20,567 bases of DNA. Source: Candidatus Parcubacteria bacterium. GTDB taxonomy: Bacteria; Patescibacteriota; Patescibacteriia; Patescibacteriales; UBA12075. The position numbers and the translations under genes were made by a program. The stretch covers positions 1 to 20,567 of the forward strand of contig JAGLJW010000049.1 of NCBI GenBank assembly GCA_023142215.1. The letters are read 5' to 3'. Under the pieces are notes generated by a model. It searched no databases. It saw only the letters and a program-made list of their open reading frames with translations, and was not told where the DNA came from. Positions 20,209 to 20,567 of the stretch are shown one piece after another. Within the stretch, counting starts at the first letter, position 1, and each line of letters begins with the position of its first letter.

Positions 20209-20567
20209 CTATATCCAGATTCTATTTACAAGTATTTAATCAGGCTTTTAATTGAAGAATCAAATTTTTTGGATCAGTTTGAGTATTATACTTTGGAGAC
20301 GGATACTTTTTGGAAGTTTAAAGTTTATCCAGATGGTCGTCAGGGTATATATTGGAAGCAAAATGATGGTAAAGCCAACAGTCATGTTTGCTATTCCAAG
20401 CTCCATCTAACCTCAGCAATAAAAGCAGTAAATAACGAAGCTAATGGAATAATCCCAGCACTTTTTACTTCTGCTAATCTCAAACCAGTTAAGTTTACTG
20501 GAGAATCAACGATTTATCTGGTTTCTAATAATAACTTAACCACAATATCAAACGAGCAAATTTATTC
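20209..20567 (+). pseudogene. Open reading region in frame with the upstream gene, no start codon
   Basis: From the TAG at 20206 the same frame runs 119 codons to the window end with no stop; the other five frames are closed early. There is no ATG or GTG in it; only TTG at 20269 and 20293 could start it. The product (with ETDTFWKFKVYPDGRQGIYW, then KLHLTSAIKAVNNEANGI) looks like real protein but is not recognised. Its coding strand uses visibly more C and G than genes nearby. It may be the continuation of the secreted protein after a nonsense mutation, the fragment of another gene joined by rearrangement, or a gene with a non-ATG start. Confidence 0.4.

Overview
The window is an AT-rich bacterial chromosome segment using the standard code, with TAA, TAG and TGA all serving as stops. 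Short intergenic gaps, a compact secE-nusG-rplK-rplA block, a near absence of Shine-Dalgarno sequences before housekeeping genes, many single-pass Cys-rich surface proteins and a PF09826-type beta-propeller protein suggest a Patescibacteria (CPR) genome, probably of the Parcubacteria type. This placement is inference from gene content; no 16S gene is present.

Layout. 1-4244 (+): the C-terminal part of a beta-propeller protein that starts upstream of the window, a small membrane-anchored protein, a REP-like inverted repeat, a polytopic membrane protein, and a membrane-anchored HtrA-like protein with PDZ domain whose catalytic His and Ser sites are replaced. 4319-4442: a near-perfect long inverted repeat (MITE/REP-like). 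4476-6285 (-): an operon of two paralogous P-loop kinase-like genes followed by thymidylate kinase, ending in an intrinsic terminator. 6437-9785 (-): three membrane-anchored extracytoplasmic Cys-rich proteins; the promoter regions of the two large ones are duplicated copies of each other, and part of the same cassette also drives the kinase operon. 10035-12017 (-): dCMP deaminase and a double-length ThyX. 12183-14652 (-): secE, nusG, rplK, an inserted two-TM protein, rplA, with leader structures and a terminator. 15064-15429 (-): an unrecognised protein with its own promoter and terminator. 15618-17999 (+): cysteine synthase, a small unknown protein and an intact HtrA-type protease, ended by a bidirectional terminator shared with tRNA-Thr(CGT) on the other strand. 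18246-20567 (+): a lipoprotein, a 21-codon ORF, a small membrane protein, a secreted protein with an unusual leader, and an open reading region that continues in frame past its TAG stop.

How the genes work together. dCMP deaminase makes dUMP, ThyX methylates dUMP to dTMP, and thymidylate kinase makes dTDP, so two minus-strand operons together form a thymidylate supply module; the two extra P-loop kinases may add nucleotide salvage capacity. The Cys-rich proteins, beta-propeller protein, two HtrA-like proteins and SecE all point to export and cell-surface maintenance.

Most notable: (1) a ThyX tandem fusion in which the two halves have lost complementary parts of the RHRx7SxR motif; (2) an HtrA-like protein with two triad sites replaced; (3) a promoter nested in the arm of a strong intrinsic terminator upstream of the kinase operon; (4) a ten-unit Cys-repeat ectodomain joined to TSP3-like calcium loops; (5) a hairpin whose loop displays a complete anti-Shine-Dalgarno complement with no start codon next to it; (6) a candidate L1-binding leader before rplA; (7) strong Shine-Dalgarno sequences confined to unrecognised accessory genes.
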